From: an uncultured Myxococcales bacterium
GTDB lineage: Bacteria; Myxococcota_A; Bradymonadia; UBA7976; VGTA01
Assembly: GCA_937146725.1 (NCBI GenBank)
Contig: CAKZRU010000164.1
Location: forward strand, 103,133 to 167,132
DNA: 64,000 bases
Direction: 5' to 3'
Of the stretch, positions 20,537 through 30,909 are shown in pieces (position 1 is the first letter of the stretch; each line of letters starts with the position of its first letter). The notes beneath the pieces were generated by a model, which worked only from the letters and a program-made list of their open reading frames with translations, made no database searches and was not told the DNA's origin. A program made the translations under genes and the position numbers.

Positions 20537-21082
20537 ATGAGTGAGCAAACCAAATATAATTATGATGAAGTGACCTTTGCCCTATATTATGATTATGAGC
20601 TAGATACTGATGAATGTACTCAGTTTGAGCATGCACTTGAGCAAGATCCAACACTTCTTAAAGCTTATGAAGACTGGGTGAGTGCCTTTGAACTTTTAAG
20701 TCAAAACTTTGAGGCAATAGAAGATGACTATGATCTCAAAGATTTTAGTCAAAAAGTGATGAATAGCTTACCCAATGACCCTTGGCCCAAAACACAGCCT
20801 GCTGAAAAGATTCAGGTCAAAGATACTGTCGAATCTGAACCTTGGTGGGCAGGCTGGTTTAAGCCCATTTTGATTGGAACTCTGGCCGCTGCCGCTGTTT
20901 TAATTGTTGCTCGCTCTATTCAAACCACCGCGCCAACTAATCAGCGCTCAACGGTATTGATCAATTATCCTGATCAAACAAGCAATCAAGAAGAAGCACC
21001 TGTTATTTGGCTTCTTGATGAAGAAGAAAGCATTGAAGATCTTGAACCTAGTAATGATAAAGATGATGAGGAAGATATTTAA
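20537..21082 (+). CDS. Putative membrane-bound anti-sigma factor
   Basis: Immediately downstream of the ECF sigma gene; acidic N-terminus, single TM (FKPILIGTLAAAAVLIVARSI); likely start MSEQTKYNYDEV at 20537. Confidence 0.65.
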   Translation: MSEQTKYNYDEVTFALYYDYELDTDECTQFEHALEQDPTLLKAYEDWVSAFELLSQNFEAIEDDYDLKDFSQKVMNSLPNDPWPKTQPAEKIQVKDTVESEPWWAGWFKPILIGTLAAAAVLIVARSIQTTAPTNQRSTVLINYPDQTSNQEEAPVIWLLDEEESIEDLEPSNDKDDEEDI

Positions 21083-21562
21083 ATGTGGCTCTTAGGTCAA
21101 AAAAAACAAGTTTTTACAAGTTTTGTGAGCCGGCTGGGCAAAACAATGCTTCTTTCGATGCTAATATTTGGAGCCTTAGGCCTATCCACAAGTTGGGCTT
21201 CTCCCAAGATAAACATCAGTATTATTGAGGCTAGTCAGCAAGCGAATGCGTTTAACTCTTCTGGGTTAAATGAGATGAAAAGTACTTTAAAGGCAAGTTT
21301 TAAGCAGTTTAATCATTTCAAACTCATCAATCAGCTTAGCTTAAACTTGAAAAGAAATATGGTGGAAACGATTAAGGTAAGCTCTGACTTTAAGTTTAAG
21401 CTGGGATTTAAAGCTTTAATCAAAAATGGACTAAGGGTTGAAATCGACTTTCCGCAAAAGGCTAGCAAACATACGGTGAATGCTAAGTTTAACAAATTGT
21501 TTTTTGAGGGGTTCAAATGGCAAGGAAAAACATATCTTATTTCCTTTAGGCCACATGAATAG
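21083..21562 (+). CDS. Hypothetical secreted/membrane protein in the sigma-factor operon
   Basis: Starts directly after the preceding stop codon; hydrophobic N-terminal segment MLLSMLIFGALGLSTSWA. Confidence 0.6.
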   Translation: MWLLGQKKQVFTSFVSRLGKTMLLSMLIFGALGLSTSWASPKINISIIEASQQANAFNSSGLNEMKSTLKASFKQFNHFKLINQLSLNLKRNMVETIKVSSDFKFKLGFKALIKNGLRVEIDFPQKASKHTVNAKFNKLFFEGFKWQGKTYLISFRPHE

Positions 21563-21708
21563 CAGCAGGTAAAATAAAGCTTTCTTGTTTTTTGACCTTT
21601 TATCAGACGTAATTTATACTCACTATCTATAATCTTCGTGACTTTGTACGCTTTTTCTTACAGTGTAAGCGATGAGTACACTTTGATTTTTATTAAGTGA
21701 GATGAGCC

Positions 21709-22029
21709 ATGTTAGCACGAATCCAAGAGAGGCGCTTTGCATTACTGTTTATCATAATCGCTACGGTGGTGATCGGAAAGATCTCCATCCGGAATCTTCT
21801 AGTGACCGGTCAAGAGCTTGGTCAACAAGTTCAAGCGCGTGAGATGAAGATTCAAAGACTTATAGCTGAAGATATTATGCTTTCAGCTCAAATTGGTGCT
21901 TTGGAAACTGAAATTGATAGATTGCAACGCGACTCAGAAGAAACCTCATTAGTGGCAAGAACCTTACTTGGTATGGTGTCTAGTGATGAAGTGATTTATC
22001 AACTGAATAATCAAAGAGTAGAGGAATAG
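21709..22029 (+). CDS. FtsB/DivIC-like septum-formation protein
   Basis: Short protein with one N-terminal TM followed by a coiled coil (LIAEDIMLSAQIGALETEIDRLQRD). Confidence 0.6.
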   Translation: MLARIQERRFALLFIIIATVVIGKISIRNLLVTGQELGQQVQAREMKIQRLIAEDIMLSAQIGALETEIDRLQRDSEETSLVARTLLGMVSSDEVIYQLNNQRVEE

Positions 22030-22031
22030 CC

Positions 22032-24785
22032 TTGTCACAAAAAGCCCAAGAAACACCAAGTCATCATCAACAAAAATCTCAGAGTACACTTAAAAGTACC
22101 ACACGGATTGGGGCGGCTCTTAGTTGGGTTCAATATGTGACCAAAGGTGGCTTTCCACTCATTTTGAGCTTAATTGGGTCAGGTGTATTTATCTTTGATC
22201 TCATTGATAACGAGCTCATCAATATCCTTCTTCTGATTATCTTTAGTTATACCCTTTATCTGTATACTGCCCCTATTGTTAGAAGACCAAAAGATCCAGT
22301 CCCCGAAGTTCTTAAACTGACTTTGCCTTTATTGTGGATTACTTTTCTTTGGCTCATTGCAGCTATTTTTTCTGAAGCCATAGCGGGGTTCACTCTCTTA
22401 TCTGCCTTAAGTTTTGGGATCCTTTTGGCCCTTGCCCCTAGCTACTTTATTCCCATTTTTTTATTGATCGCTTCTTGCTATGAGCTTGCCCTGATCTTTC
22501 ACTATAAACCTAGTTTGTATGTATCCCTTTTCCACAGTCTTACTCATCTGATCGCCGCACTGAACATACCTAGAATGATCGATTCGAAGTGGGTTATTCG
22601 TTCAATTTACCCACGAATACTTGATATTGAAGAACTAGAGTTTAGAAGACGCTATTTTGATCCAAATAAGTTTACCCATTCTCATGAAGTAAATCCTATC
22701 GTAAATACCGGTCATGAGCTTTCAAATGCTAAGATCCTTAAAAATGAAAGTGATTTTGAGGACAACAATGCTTGGGACTCTAGCCCGCTCCAATCGCCAA
22801 AAGAACAATTCTCAACCGGCTCTCAAAGACATCATAGTGCCTCGTCTGATCTGATCAGTGGTCTCAATACAATTGCGGATGACCAATCAAAGCCAAACCA
22901 TATCGTGGCTCAACCTAAACACGGTCAAGAGCGCTTAACCAAAGTCACAAGTTTGATCAAAGGTTATTCTCCAATCCAAAGTGAAGTTGAAATCAAAGAA
23001 GCCGTACGGGCTCATAACAACCAAGCGATTGAGTTTATAAACCGCTCTCTCACTGTGCATCTTGCACTTCTACGACAACAGCTACATGTCGAAACAGCCG
23101 TTTTATTATGGCAACGCTCTGGCTGTCAGCAATTAGAGATTAGAGCTGTTGACAGCTTACGAGATGAATGGATTAACAGCACCCAATTTGATACCGATTA
23201 TGGTATACTTGAAGAAGCTTTGCATGAACCCTTAATCTTTAATGATCCGATTGAAGCTCATATTTTAGTGCCATACTATGACCAGAGTTTAACCATTGGT
23301 GGATTATTGAGTATGCCGGTTTATCTATCGGGCCAAGACCAAGCAAGTGGTGTATTGGTGGTTGACCGTGGATCTAATGAAACTTGGGATCAAAGCGATA
23401 GCTCTACTCTTAGAATCATTGCAGAAAAGATTGCGCTCGATATAGAAACCAGTCGACTGATTCGACAAGTTTCATATGACAGTGGCCAAGTTGAAAGGTT
23501 ATGCTTTAGCTTAAGACAGCTGAATGAGGCATTTAACCTTAATGAAGTCGCTCAGTGCGCCGTTATGGGCGTTGGTAGCTATGATGGTTTTGAGTCTGCA
23601 ACTTTTTTTGAAGTTCACGACAATGTAGGGTTAAAAGTATCTGCTCGTTGGCTAAGTTCACCGATGCAACAACGCTATTTAAGAGGTCAACGCTTGGATG
23701 TCGGTGATTTTATTGCATGGGACCACAGTCCTATTTTTCAAGTCATCAGCGAAAATCTAACTTTGTCGACTCTTGATGAACCCATTACTCCAGCTCATTA
23801 CTTACCGGTTGATGACTATCCACTTGCGAGCGCGGCCTGTGCTAAAGTCATTGAACTTTGTGACCCACTCACCCAAAACACTCTTGGTTTATTGTTACTC
23901 ACCGGCCATGATGAGGAGGTGATCCAAGCCAAAAATATGAGTGCCCTTGAAATCTTATTTGAACAGGTTGAAGTGAAACTTTCATCAATTACGGCGCATG
24001 AACGATTAAAGGGTATGGCTTTACGAGATGGTTTGACCGGTTTAAAAAATCACATGACTTTCCAATCGGAATCCACTGATATGCTCAAAAGAGCTGAAAG
24101 AGATCAAGCGCCTTTAACTTTTGCCTTGATTGATATTGATCATTTTAAATCTGTCAATGATACCTACGGTCATCCCTTTGGTGATCTCGTCTTACAAGAA
24201 GTGGCCAAAACACTGCAACAGCAGGTTCGAGATGTTGATTTGGTTGCCCGCTATGGTGGGGAAGAGTTTGCTATGGTACTGCATGGGACCGAGCTTGAGC
24301 AGGCCTTTGTGAGTGTGGAAAGAGTTCGGCAAAGCATTGAAGAACTGTCCTTTGACCACAAGGGAGAACCTGTTAAGGTCAGTATTTCTGTAGGTTTAGC
24401 ATGCTATCCCATCGATTCTCGAGATAAAGAACGTTTGATTGAGCGAGCGGACAAGGCTTTATACCAATCAAAGCGTAATGGTCGAAACCAATTGACGGCT
24501 TGGCGATCAATCGCACCTGAAGAACGTGATTCTTCTGTCGGATGGACACGCCACCCCATTGCTTTTATGCCTCATGATCCACAAGAAGACCAAGCGATTT
24601 CCTCAGTTGTGATTCCACCGCTACAAGCATCATCTTTAGAGCCCGTTTTTGATTTTGATCAAATGATCCCTGAAGCTCATGATAACCATAATGACCACAA
24701 TGAGTCTAATCTAGTAAAATCTCAAGATGGAGCCACAAGAGAAGACTTAGCATTGCATTCCTCATTTGATCACAACTATGATTAA
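22032..24785 (+). CDS. Membrane GAF-GGDEF diguanylate cyclase
   Basis: N-terminal TM block, GAF-like middle, RYGGEEFAMVL active site with RDVD five residues upstream (I-site); apparent TTG start. Confidence 0.9.
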   Translation: MSQKAQETPSHHQQKSQSTLKSTTRIGAALSWVQYVTKGGFPLILSLIGSGVFIFDLIDNELINILLLIIFSYTLYLYTAPIVRRPKDPVPEVLKLTLPLLWITFLWLIAAIFSEAIAGFTLLSALSFGILLALAPSYFIPIFLLIASCYELALIFHYKPSLYVSLFHSLTHLIAALNIPRMIDSKWVIRSIYPRILDIEELEFRRRYFDPNKFTHSHEVNPIVNTGHELSNAKILKNESDFEDNNAWDSSPLQSPKEQFSTGSQRHHSASSDLISGLNTIADDQSKPNHIVAQPKHGQERLTKVTSLIKGYSPIQSEVEIKEAVRAHNNQAIEFINRSLTVHLALLRQQLHVETAVLLWQRSGCQQLEIRAVDSLRDEWINSTQFDTDYGILEEALHEPLIFNDPIEAHILVPYYDQSLTIGGLLSMPVYLSGQDQASGVLVVDRGSNETWDQSDSSTLRIIAEKIALDIETSRLIRQVSYDSGQVERLCFSLRQLNEAFNLNEVAQCAVMGVGSYDGFESATFFEVHDNVGLKVSARWLSSPMQQRYLRGQRLDVGDFIAWDHSPIFQVISENLTLSTLDEPITPAHYLPVDDYPLASAACAKVIELCDPLTQNTLGLLLLTGHDEEVIQAKNMSALEILFEQVEVKLSSITAHERLKGMALRDGLTGLKNHMTFQSESTDMLKRAERDQAPLTFALIDIDHFKSVNDTYGHPFGDLVLQEVAKTLQQQVRDVDLVARYGGEEFAMVLHGTELEQAFVSVERVRQSIEELSFDHKGEPVKVSISVGLACYPIDSRDKERLIERADKALYQSKRNGRNQLTAWRSIAPEERDSSVGWTRHPIAFMPHDPQEDQAISSVVIPPLQASSLEPVFDFDQMIPEAHDNHNDHNESNLVKSQDGATREDLALHSSFDHNYD

Positions 24786-24846
24786 ACTACTCACTACATA
24801 CTTTACGAACAGAACATAATTTACATAAAGTGATGGGGGAACACTG

Positions 24847-25848
24847 ATGAAGCAAGTCGTAATTGGTGGAGGATCTTGGGGCACTGCACTTGCCTCTGTT
24901 TTAGCACAAAATACAGATGCTCTGATTTGGGCCCGTGACCATGCTGTTGTAGAAAGCATTAATAAAGAACATCGCAACTCTAAGTATCAAAGCGATTTGA
25001 TCTTACCTGAACACCTTCGAGCAACAAGTTCCCTGCAAGAGGCGGTTAGTGATGCCGACCTGATTATTCTAGTTGTTCCAAGTCATGTTATGCGTATGAT
25101 TGTGAGCCAATGTGTTGAATGGCTCAAACCAGGCGCCATTATCGTGAGTGCTTCTAAAGGGATCGAAAATGAGAGTCTTATGACCATGGAAGAGGTTCTG
25201 AGTGAAACCTTGCCACGCTCATTTAGAGGAGATTTAGCTTTTTTGTCCGGTCCAAGTTTTGCTCGTGAAACCATAGAGAGACAAGCGACAGCAGTGACGG
25301 TTGCAGCTCGTTTTTTAGATGTTGCTTCAGAAGTACAACAAATAATGAACCGGTCTTATTTTCGAATTTATACAAGTGAGGATGTTACCGGTGTTGAGCT
25401 TGGTGGCGCCTTAAAAAATGTTATTGCCATCGCATCAGGTGTGGCCGATGGTCTAGGACTTGGACATAACTCAAGAGCGGCCTTGATTACGAGAGGTGTT
25501 GCCGAGATTACTCGCTTGGCAGTGAAGATGGGCGCAAATCCATTAACTCTATCCGGTTTAGCCGGCATGGGAGATCTAATTTTAACCTGTACCGGTGGTT
25601 TATCAAGAAATCGACGAGTAGGCGTTGAACTAGGTAAAGGCCGAAGCTTAGAGGAAATTATTGGTGAAATGAATGAAGTCGCCGAAGGAGTAAAAACAAC
25701 AAAAAGTGTGTACGATCTATCGCTGCGCGAACAAGTCGAAATGCCCATTACTCACGAGGTCTACAAGATGCTCTATCAAGGTAAATCACCAATACATACA
25801 CTGAAAGATTTGATGGGTAGAGACCCTAAAGGTGAGCGGGACTACTAA
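24847..25848 (+). CDS. gpsA: Glycerol-3-phosphate dehydrogenase [NAD(P)+]
   Basis: GGGSWGTALASVLAQN, VSASKGIE, FLSGPSFARE, GALKNVIAIASGVADGLGLGHNSRAALITRG. Confidence 0.97.
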   Translation: MKQVVIGGGSWGTALASVLAQNTDALIWARDHAVVESINKEHRNSKYQSDLILPEHLRATSSLQEAVSDADLIILVVPSHVMRMIVSQCVEWLKPGAIIVSASKGIENESLMTMEEVLSETLPRSFRGDLAFLSGPSFARETIERQATAVTVAARFLDVASEVQQIMNRSYFRIYTSEDVTGVELGGALKNVIAIASGVADGLGLGHNSRAALITRGVAEITRLAVKMGANPLTLSGLAGMGDLILTCTGGLSRNRRVGVELGKGRSLEEIIGEMNEVAEGVKTTKSVYDLSLREQVEMPITHEVYKMLYQGKSPIHTLKDLMGRDPKGERDY

Positions 25849-26513
25849 TGCTTAAACAGAGTACACAATTTGTTTATTCACACCGCAAATCCGGAAAACA
25901 ATTTTTTCAACAGATAGCGGTCTGTTTGCTTCTATCAAGCTTCAGTCACATCACTTGGGCGCAAAAAGTCAGATATATTGATCAAGATAAAGCATTTCCA
26001 AGTGCTTATGATTTATATGCGGGAGATGATCCTTGGCGTGACTTAAAACTTGCCGCCGAAGAAGAAATGGGCCTATTTTTGGTAGAGCCGCCCCGAAGGC
26101 ATGCTTCCGAAATCACTGAGTTTAGCAATCAACATCTTCATTTTCATATTTGGCGACCCATTGCTGAAGGTAAAACGGCAATGTGGTCTAGAGGTCTTCA
26201 ATGGCTCATTTTTGGACGTATAAAGTACTCAAAAGGTGCTCAACAGCTTTTTTCAGATCTTCCCGACCTTAAACGTATCACAATCTCTTTTCATGAGGTG
26301 ATTCGTCCTGAAAGAAAAGGGCGCAGACGTTCTAAAAAACCGGACAAAGTATATACTTACCTGACTTTAAGTATTAAGCGAGATGACTTTGAAAGACTTG
26401 ATTTAGAGTCTATTAAACACTGTAGTCGCAACCTAGATTGCGATACTAATATCCGTTCTATGATCAGTTTAGTTAAATTTAATGCGCGCTATGTAAAACG
26501 GAGATTAAGGTGA
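25848..26513 (+). CDS. Hypothetical secreted protein
   Basis: Overlaps the gpsA stop; hydrophobic signal FFQQIAVCLLLSSFSHITWA. Confidence 0.65.
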   Translation: MLKQSTQFVYSHRKSGKQFFQQIAVCLLLSSFSHITWAQKVRYIDQDKAFPSAYDLYAGDDPWRDLKLAAEEEMGLFLVEPPRRHASEITEFSNQHLHFHIWRPIAEGKTAMWSRGLQWLIFGRIKYSKGAQQLFSDLPDLKRITISFHEVIRPERKGRRRSKKPDKVYTYLTLSIKRDDFERLDLESIKHCSRNLDCDTNIRSMISLVKFNARYVKRRLR

Positions 26514-29182
26514 TTGATCCTAAAACTAGCCAAGAGATTGACCAATTAAAACAAGCTCAACGTTGGACCGAACTTGATCAGCTTTATACTCGCCTTGCCG
26601 AACAAGCTCCCGATTTGGAAAAACGTTTATTTTTGGATTGGGAAAGAGCAACCCTGCTCGCTACTGAATTAAATAACCCAGCTGGTGCCATCACTGTTTT
26701 AGAACATGCTGTGCACTTAGGTGGCCCATTAGAAGTCATGGCGCCTCAAATCGAAGCGATCCGTACTGCAGCCCTAGAGGACTTCAATACTCAAAGTCAA
26801 GCACGGACCTCGTATCAAAGCTTATTGAAAGCAGCACCACTTTCACGAATTACAGTTGACCTAAAACAATGGCTTACACTCTGTAATGAGCAATTAAATC
26901 GTTTTGCCCAACATAGTGAAATACCAGAACAAGATGATTCGGTACTTGACTCGCTTGATATTGTTGCCGAAGAGTTTATTTCTGATGTCGAAGATCTATT
27001 ACCAGCTCAAGCAACGGCTGTGGACCCAATCTCAAAGCAACGCAGTGTAGGCCATCAAACTGATCACGCTTTGGCTTTACAGCGTTTTAGCGAAAAGTTT
27101 GCGCAAGAAAACCCATTAAACTTTATTAAGGAATTACCTCTTGCCCTCAAACAGTGTATCCTCGACAAGTATTTTTTAAGCGATCAACAAGAAGAAAAAC
27201 TAGAAGCACTACTATGGAAGGCGGCTTCAAGTAGTCAACAATGGCGCTTATGGTCTCAAAGTTATGAACAAAGCTTTCTGAGTGGTCCTGATGAGAAAGG
27301 AAAACATGCTGATCGCACCTTTAAACTCGCATCCATTCTAGAAGTTGAGCTACAAGATTTAGATCGAGCAGTTGAACTTTACTCATTAGTTCTCAAATAT
27401 GATGCTCAACATGATGAAGCTTTTGACCGCTTACGCAGTCTGCTTAAAGCAACATCCAAGTGGGACTTACTTGGCAAACTACTACTTGAGTTTTCAAAGC
27501 AATCTAAGAACCGTTGGTCTATCGAAGATCGCTTTGAAATGTGCCTTGAAGCTGGTGATTACTACTTTCAACACTTAAATAATAGCGCCAAGGCGATTAC
27601 TGCATGGTTTCAAGCTCTGGAACTCAATTCTGAAAGCAAGCAGATTTTTGTTCGTCTAGTAGAGATTTATCAAAAAAATAATAAGTGGGCTGCCTGTATA
27701 AAGGTGCTTCGTAAGCTTTCAACTTTAGAAGAAGATCAAACCAAGGCGGCCTTTCATCTTTACAGTATTGGTCTGCTCCAAAAAGATCAGCTTAAAGATA
27801 ATTATTTGGCGGTTAGAAGCTTTGATGAAGCCTTGGACTTGGATCCAAAGTTTATGAAGGCTTTCCAAGCGATAGACGACACCTTAGATGCGGAAGAACA
27901 AAGCCTTGCTGTGGTTGAACGACGCGATCGTTATTATCGTAAAATGTTGATTAGAGCAGTGGAAAATCACTTTGAAGATTCCATGATTGCTGAGCTAGCT
28001 TTGCAAGTTGGCAAGCTGAATGGCTCTATATTGGGTCGGTGGCAAGAGGCTTTGCAAGCTTATGAACTCGTTTTAGATTATGAACCGATGAGGGATGAGG
28101 CCCACTTAGGTTTAATTGAGTCAAGCGCACATGTATCCGGTCCAATAGAAAGTATGCATAGTGCTTTTACTTGGGTGAGGCGCCGTCCTCAACAAGCCAT
28201 TGCTTACCTTGCCTTATTTGAAAGAGCAATGCAGGCTCAACATTGGGATCAAGCATGGTGTACAGCCATTACTTTGGATGCGATGGGCCATACAAATATA
28301 GATGTTAAACGCCATCTTGAAGCCGGTAAAGAACTGTTGGGCTCTCAACTTCAAAGAGTGATCAATGCCAACGAATGGCGCTTACTCGAGTGGTCGAGCT
28401 TTGAATGGGGAAGTACCGGTGATGAATGGGGAAGCTTAGCGGCCTTGCTTGGTCATGAGTTCTTAAGTATGGATGCTAAATCTGCTCGTGCGATTGGTTT
28501 AAATATAAAAAAAGATCTTGTTCCTTCCGATGACTCCACGATTGTCGGTAGAGTCGCTCATTATATTTGTCAGCATTTAAATCTGACCCGTCCTATGATT
28601 TGGCTCAACCAACCCAGTGATGGTAGTTTAATCACTCCGGTTTGCTTAAGTGAAGGCTACTTTGGCTTAGCACTGAATCGCGATATTTGCGCTAAACTGT
28701 CTGTTGAAGAATTAGCGTGTACCCTAACTGTTGGACTGATGCTTACTCAAACCAACTCGATGCTGGCTCTCTTACCGCATCGAAACCAGCTTATTTGTGA
28801 CTTACAGCACGCGCTTATACAGACTGGATTCAAAAGGCAATTTGAGTCATCAAGTCTGATCAACTCAAGCCAAGTAAACCTTAAAGCAAGCCAAAATATA
28901 CAAAGCCTCATTCAGAGTATTGCCCAAGAAAATGGGCCTGAGCTTCAAAGACTTTGTCAAACATTAGGCTCTATTGACTCATGGCTAGTCGCCGTTGAAC
29001 AGACAGCCTTTAGAGCAAGTTTATTGATTGGCTCTGATCCTCGTTTGATTCAGCTTCTCATGCAAGGCCTTAAGCCGATTAGCTCTGACCAAGAAGTCGA
29101 AAGGCGATCCAAGCTCTTACTCTTTAGTGTATCTCCACCCTATATCAAGTTGAGATCGCAGCTTCAGCTGGCTTGGGCATAA
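26510..29182 (+). CDS. Large TPR-repeat protein
   Basis: GTG start overlapping the upstream stop; repeated helical units such as DRAVELYSLVLKYDAQHDEAFDRL and AITAWFQALELNSESKQIFVRL. Confidence 0.75.
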   Translation: MIDPKTSQEIDQLKQAQRWTELDQLYTRLAEQAPDLEKRLFLDWERATLLATELNNPAGAITVLEHAVHLGGPLEVMAPQIEAIRTAALEDFNTQSQARTSYQSLLKAAPLSRITVDLKQWLTLCNEQLNRFAQHSEIPEQDDSVLDSLDIVAEEFISDVEDLLPAQATAVDPISKQRSVGHQTDHALALQRFSEKFAQENPLNFIKELPLALKQCILDKYFLSDQQEEKLEALLWKAASSSQQWRLWSQSYEQSFLSGPDEKGKHADRTFKLASILEVELQDLDRAVELYSLVLKYDAQHDEAFDRLRSLLKATSKWDLLGKLLLEFSKQSKNRWSIEDRFEMCLEAGDYYFQHLNNSAKAITAWFQALELNSESKQIFVRLVEIYQKNNKWAACIKVLRKLSTLEEDQTKAAFHLYSIGLLQKDQLKDNYLAVRSFDEALDLDPKFMKAFQAIDDTLDAEEQSLAVVERRDRYYRKMLIRAVENHFEDSMIAELALQVGKLNGSILGRWQEALQAYELVLDYEPMRDEAHLGLIESSAHVSGPIESMHSAFTWVRRRPQQAIAYLALFERAMQAQHWDQAWCTAITLDAMGHTNIDVKRHLEAGKELLGSQLQRVINANEWRLLEWSSFEWGSTGDEWGSLAALLGHEFLSMDAKSARAIGLNIKKDLVPSDDSTIVGRVAHYICQHLNLTRPMIWLNQPSDGSLITPVCLSEGYFGLALNRDICAKLSVEELACTLTVGLMLTQTNSMLALLPHRNQLICDLQHALIQTGFKRQFESSSLINSSQVNLKASQNIQSLIQSIAQENGPELQRLCQTLGSIDSWLVAVEQTAFRASLLIGSDPRLIQLLMQGLKPISSDQEVERRSKLLLFSVSPPYIKLRSQLQLAWA

Positions 29183-29183
29183 T

Positions 29184-29204
29184 TGATCAATCTCTTGTTG
29201 ATCA
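29184..29204. terminator. Bidirectional hairpin filling the gap between two convergent stop codons
   Basis: tgatcaa-tctcttg-ttgatca (7-bp stem, 7-nt loop); ttttt follows on the + strand. Confidence 0.5.
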
Positions 29205-30755
29205 CTAAGGCTTTTTCAGTACAATAAAACGAGAGTTACGATCTCCGTCTGTGATGTGTAATAGCAAAGCGCCATTTGACTTTTGCACAACCCTTTTAAA
29301 GCTTTGCACACTTCTTACTCGCTTTTGATTAACACTCAAGATGATTTGTCCTGCTCTTAAACCTGCTTCTTCAGCCACACTGTTAGGCTTAACTTGGGAG
29401 ATCAGTATGCCCTTGCGTTTACTTAACCGTAACTGAGCTCTTAAATCAGCTGTGAGCTCCTGTACTTCTAAACCATATTCATCATGTTTAGCTTGTTTAC
29501 TACTTTCAAGTTCTGAATCTTGACGTGTTTCTAGATCGAGCGCATCAAGCTTTACCTTAATTTGTTTTTCACGGCCTTTACGGATAATCGTTAATTTGAC
29601 TGAACTATTTGGTGTGGTTAAGGAAATACGATTTCTAAACATGGCCGCTGAGTGTATGTCCATCTCATTTAAGCGAATCACAACATCTCCTGCTTCAAGC
29701 TTAGCTCGGGAAGCCGGAGAATCTGGTACAATATCTGAAATCAGTACGCCCTTGGCTTGATCAAGGCCAAATTGAGTAGCAACCTCCGGAGTAAGCTCCT
29801 GAATATAAGCCCCGATTCTTCCTCGGCGAACTTCACCATATTTAATAAGCTGCTCCTTAATCTTAAGTGCCATATTAATCGGGATTGCAAAGCCAATGCC
29901 CATGTAACCACCACTACGACTATAAATCGCAGTATTAATACCAACAACTTCACCATTGATATTAAGTAAGGGTCCTCCGGAGTTTCCGGGATTAATCGCT
30001 GCATCGGTTTGGATAAACTCTTCATAATCGGTAATGCCCATGCCGGCTCTACCGGTCGCACTTACGACACCCACTGTCAATGTCGCTGATAGTCCAAAAG
30101 GATTACCCACGGCCATGACCCATTCACCAATCTCTAAATCACTGGAATTAGCAATGCTTAGAGTTGGTAATTCGGATTCATTAACCTTAATGACTGCAAC
30201 ATCTGATTTATCATCGGCCCCTACTAACTTGGCCTTTAATGATCGCCCATCTGCCATTTGAACATTGATTTCATCAGCACCACCAACCACATGATTATTA
30301 GTCAAAATATAACCATCATCACTGATGATAAAGCCTGAACCTTGACCCTGTTGTTCACCTCCATGCCGACGTCCTGGAGTACGTTTACCTTGTCCTCTAG
30401 GAAAGCCACGTCCAAAAAAATGTCTTAGGAATTCTTCTTCAAACCCACTCATTTCAGGAAGCTTTGTGCGCTTAATCACTTGGATTGAAACCACAGCAGG
30501 CATCGCTTTTTTAGCAGCCTTGGTAAAGTTGCTCGGCGCTGCATAAGCCTCATAATGGCTTAAACCTACTAGAGACAAAAAGTCTGATGAGGCAACAGAT
30601 AATAACAATACAGGCATAAGGGATACACTCAAAAATGCCGTTAAACTCAAAGCATAAAACTTACGCTTAGAAAAAGATCTTTTGGACGTTCCAAATAACC
30701 CCGTCTCAAATGACGGAGTGTATTGAGTACTTATTGTTTGATTCAACATAAACAA
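29205..30755 (-). CDS. DegP/HtrA-family periplasmic serine protease with two PDZ domains
   Basis: LTNNHVVGGADE (His), KSDVAVIKV (Asp), INPGNSGGPLLN (Ser), two C-terminal PDZ-like repeats. Confidence 0.96.
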   Translation of the reverse strand: MFMLNQTISTQYTPSFETGLFGTSKRSFSKRKFYALSLTAFLSVSLMPVLLLSVASSDFLSLVGLSHYEAYAAPSNFTKAAKKAMPAVVSIQVIKRTKLPEMSGFEEEFLRHFFGRGFPRGQGKRTPGRRHGGEQQGQGSGFIISDDGYILTNNHVVGGADEINVQMADGRSLKAKLVGADDKSDVAVIKVNESELPTLSIANSSDLEIGEWVMAVGNPFGLSATLTVGVVSATGRAGMGITDYEEFIQTDAAINPGNSGGPLLNINGEVVGINTAIYSRSGGYMGIGFAIPINMALKIKEQLIKYGEVRRGRIGAYIQELTPEVATQFGLDQAKGVLISDIVPDSPASRAKLEAGDVVIRLNEMDIHSAAMFRNRISLTTPNSSVKLTIIRKGREKQIKVKLDALDLETRQDSELESSKQAKHDEYGLEVQELTADLRAQLRLSKRKGILISQVKPNSVAEEAGLRAGQIILSVNQKRVRSVQSFKRVVQKSNGALLLHITDGDRNSRFIVLKKP

Positions 30756-30788
30756 TCCTCCGAATAAAGTAATGAAATGAAAAAATAC

Positions 30789-30807
30789 GATCTAAGTGAC
30801 CTAGATC
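30789..30807. promoter_or_regulatory. Inverted repeat upstream of the htrA-like gene (candidate operator)
   Basis: gatcta-agtgacc-tagatc located ~34-52 bp upstream of the start codon. Confidence 0.25.
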
Positions 30808-30863
30808 ATCTCCTTCTAATCAGAATCACTCAGCTTGTATTCCATACCTATCTAAAGATAAGT

Positions 30864-30903
30864 CAAAAAAGTCTTTGGTGGCAAAAACTATGAATTTGGC
30901 CAC
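30864..30903 (-). terminator. Candidate rho-independent terminator after the porin-like gene
   Basis: Minus strand: GTGGCCAAATTCATAGTTTTTGCCAC (stem with one bulge), then CAAAGACTTTTTT. Confidence 0.4.
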
Positions 30904-30909
30904 TTAAAA

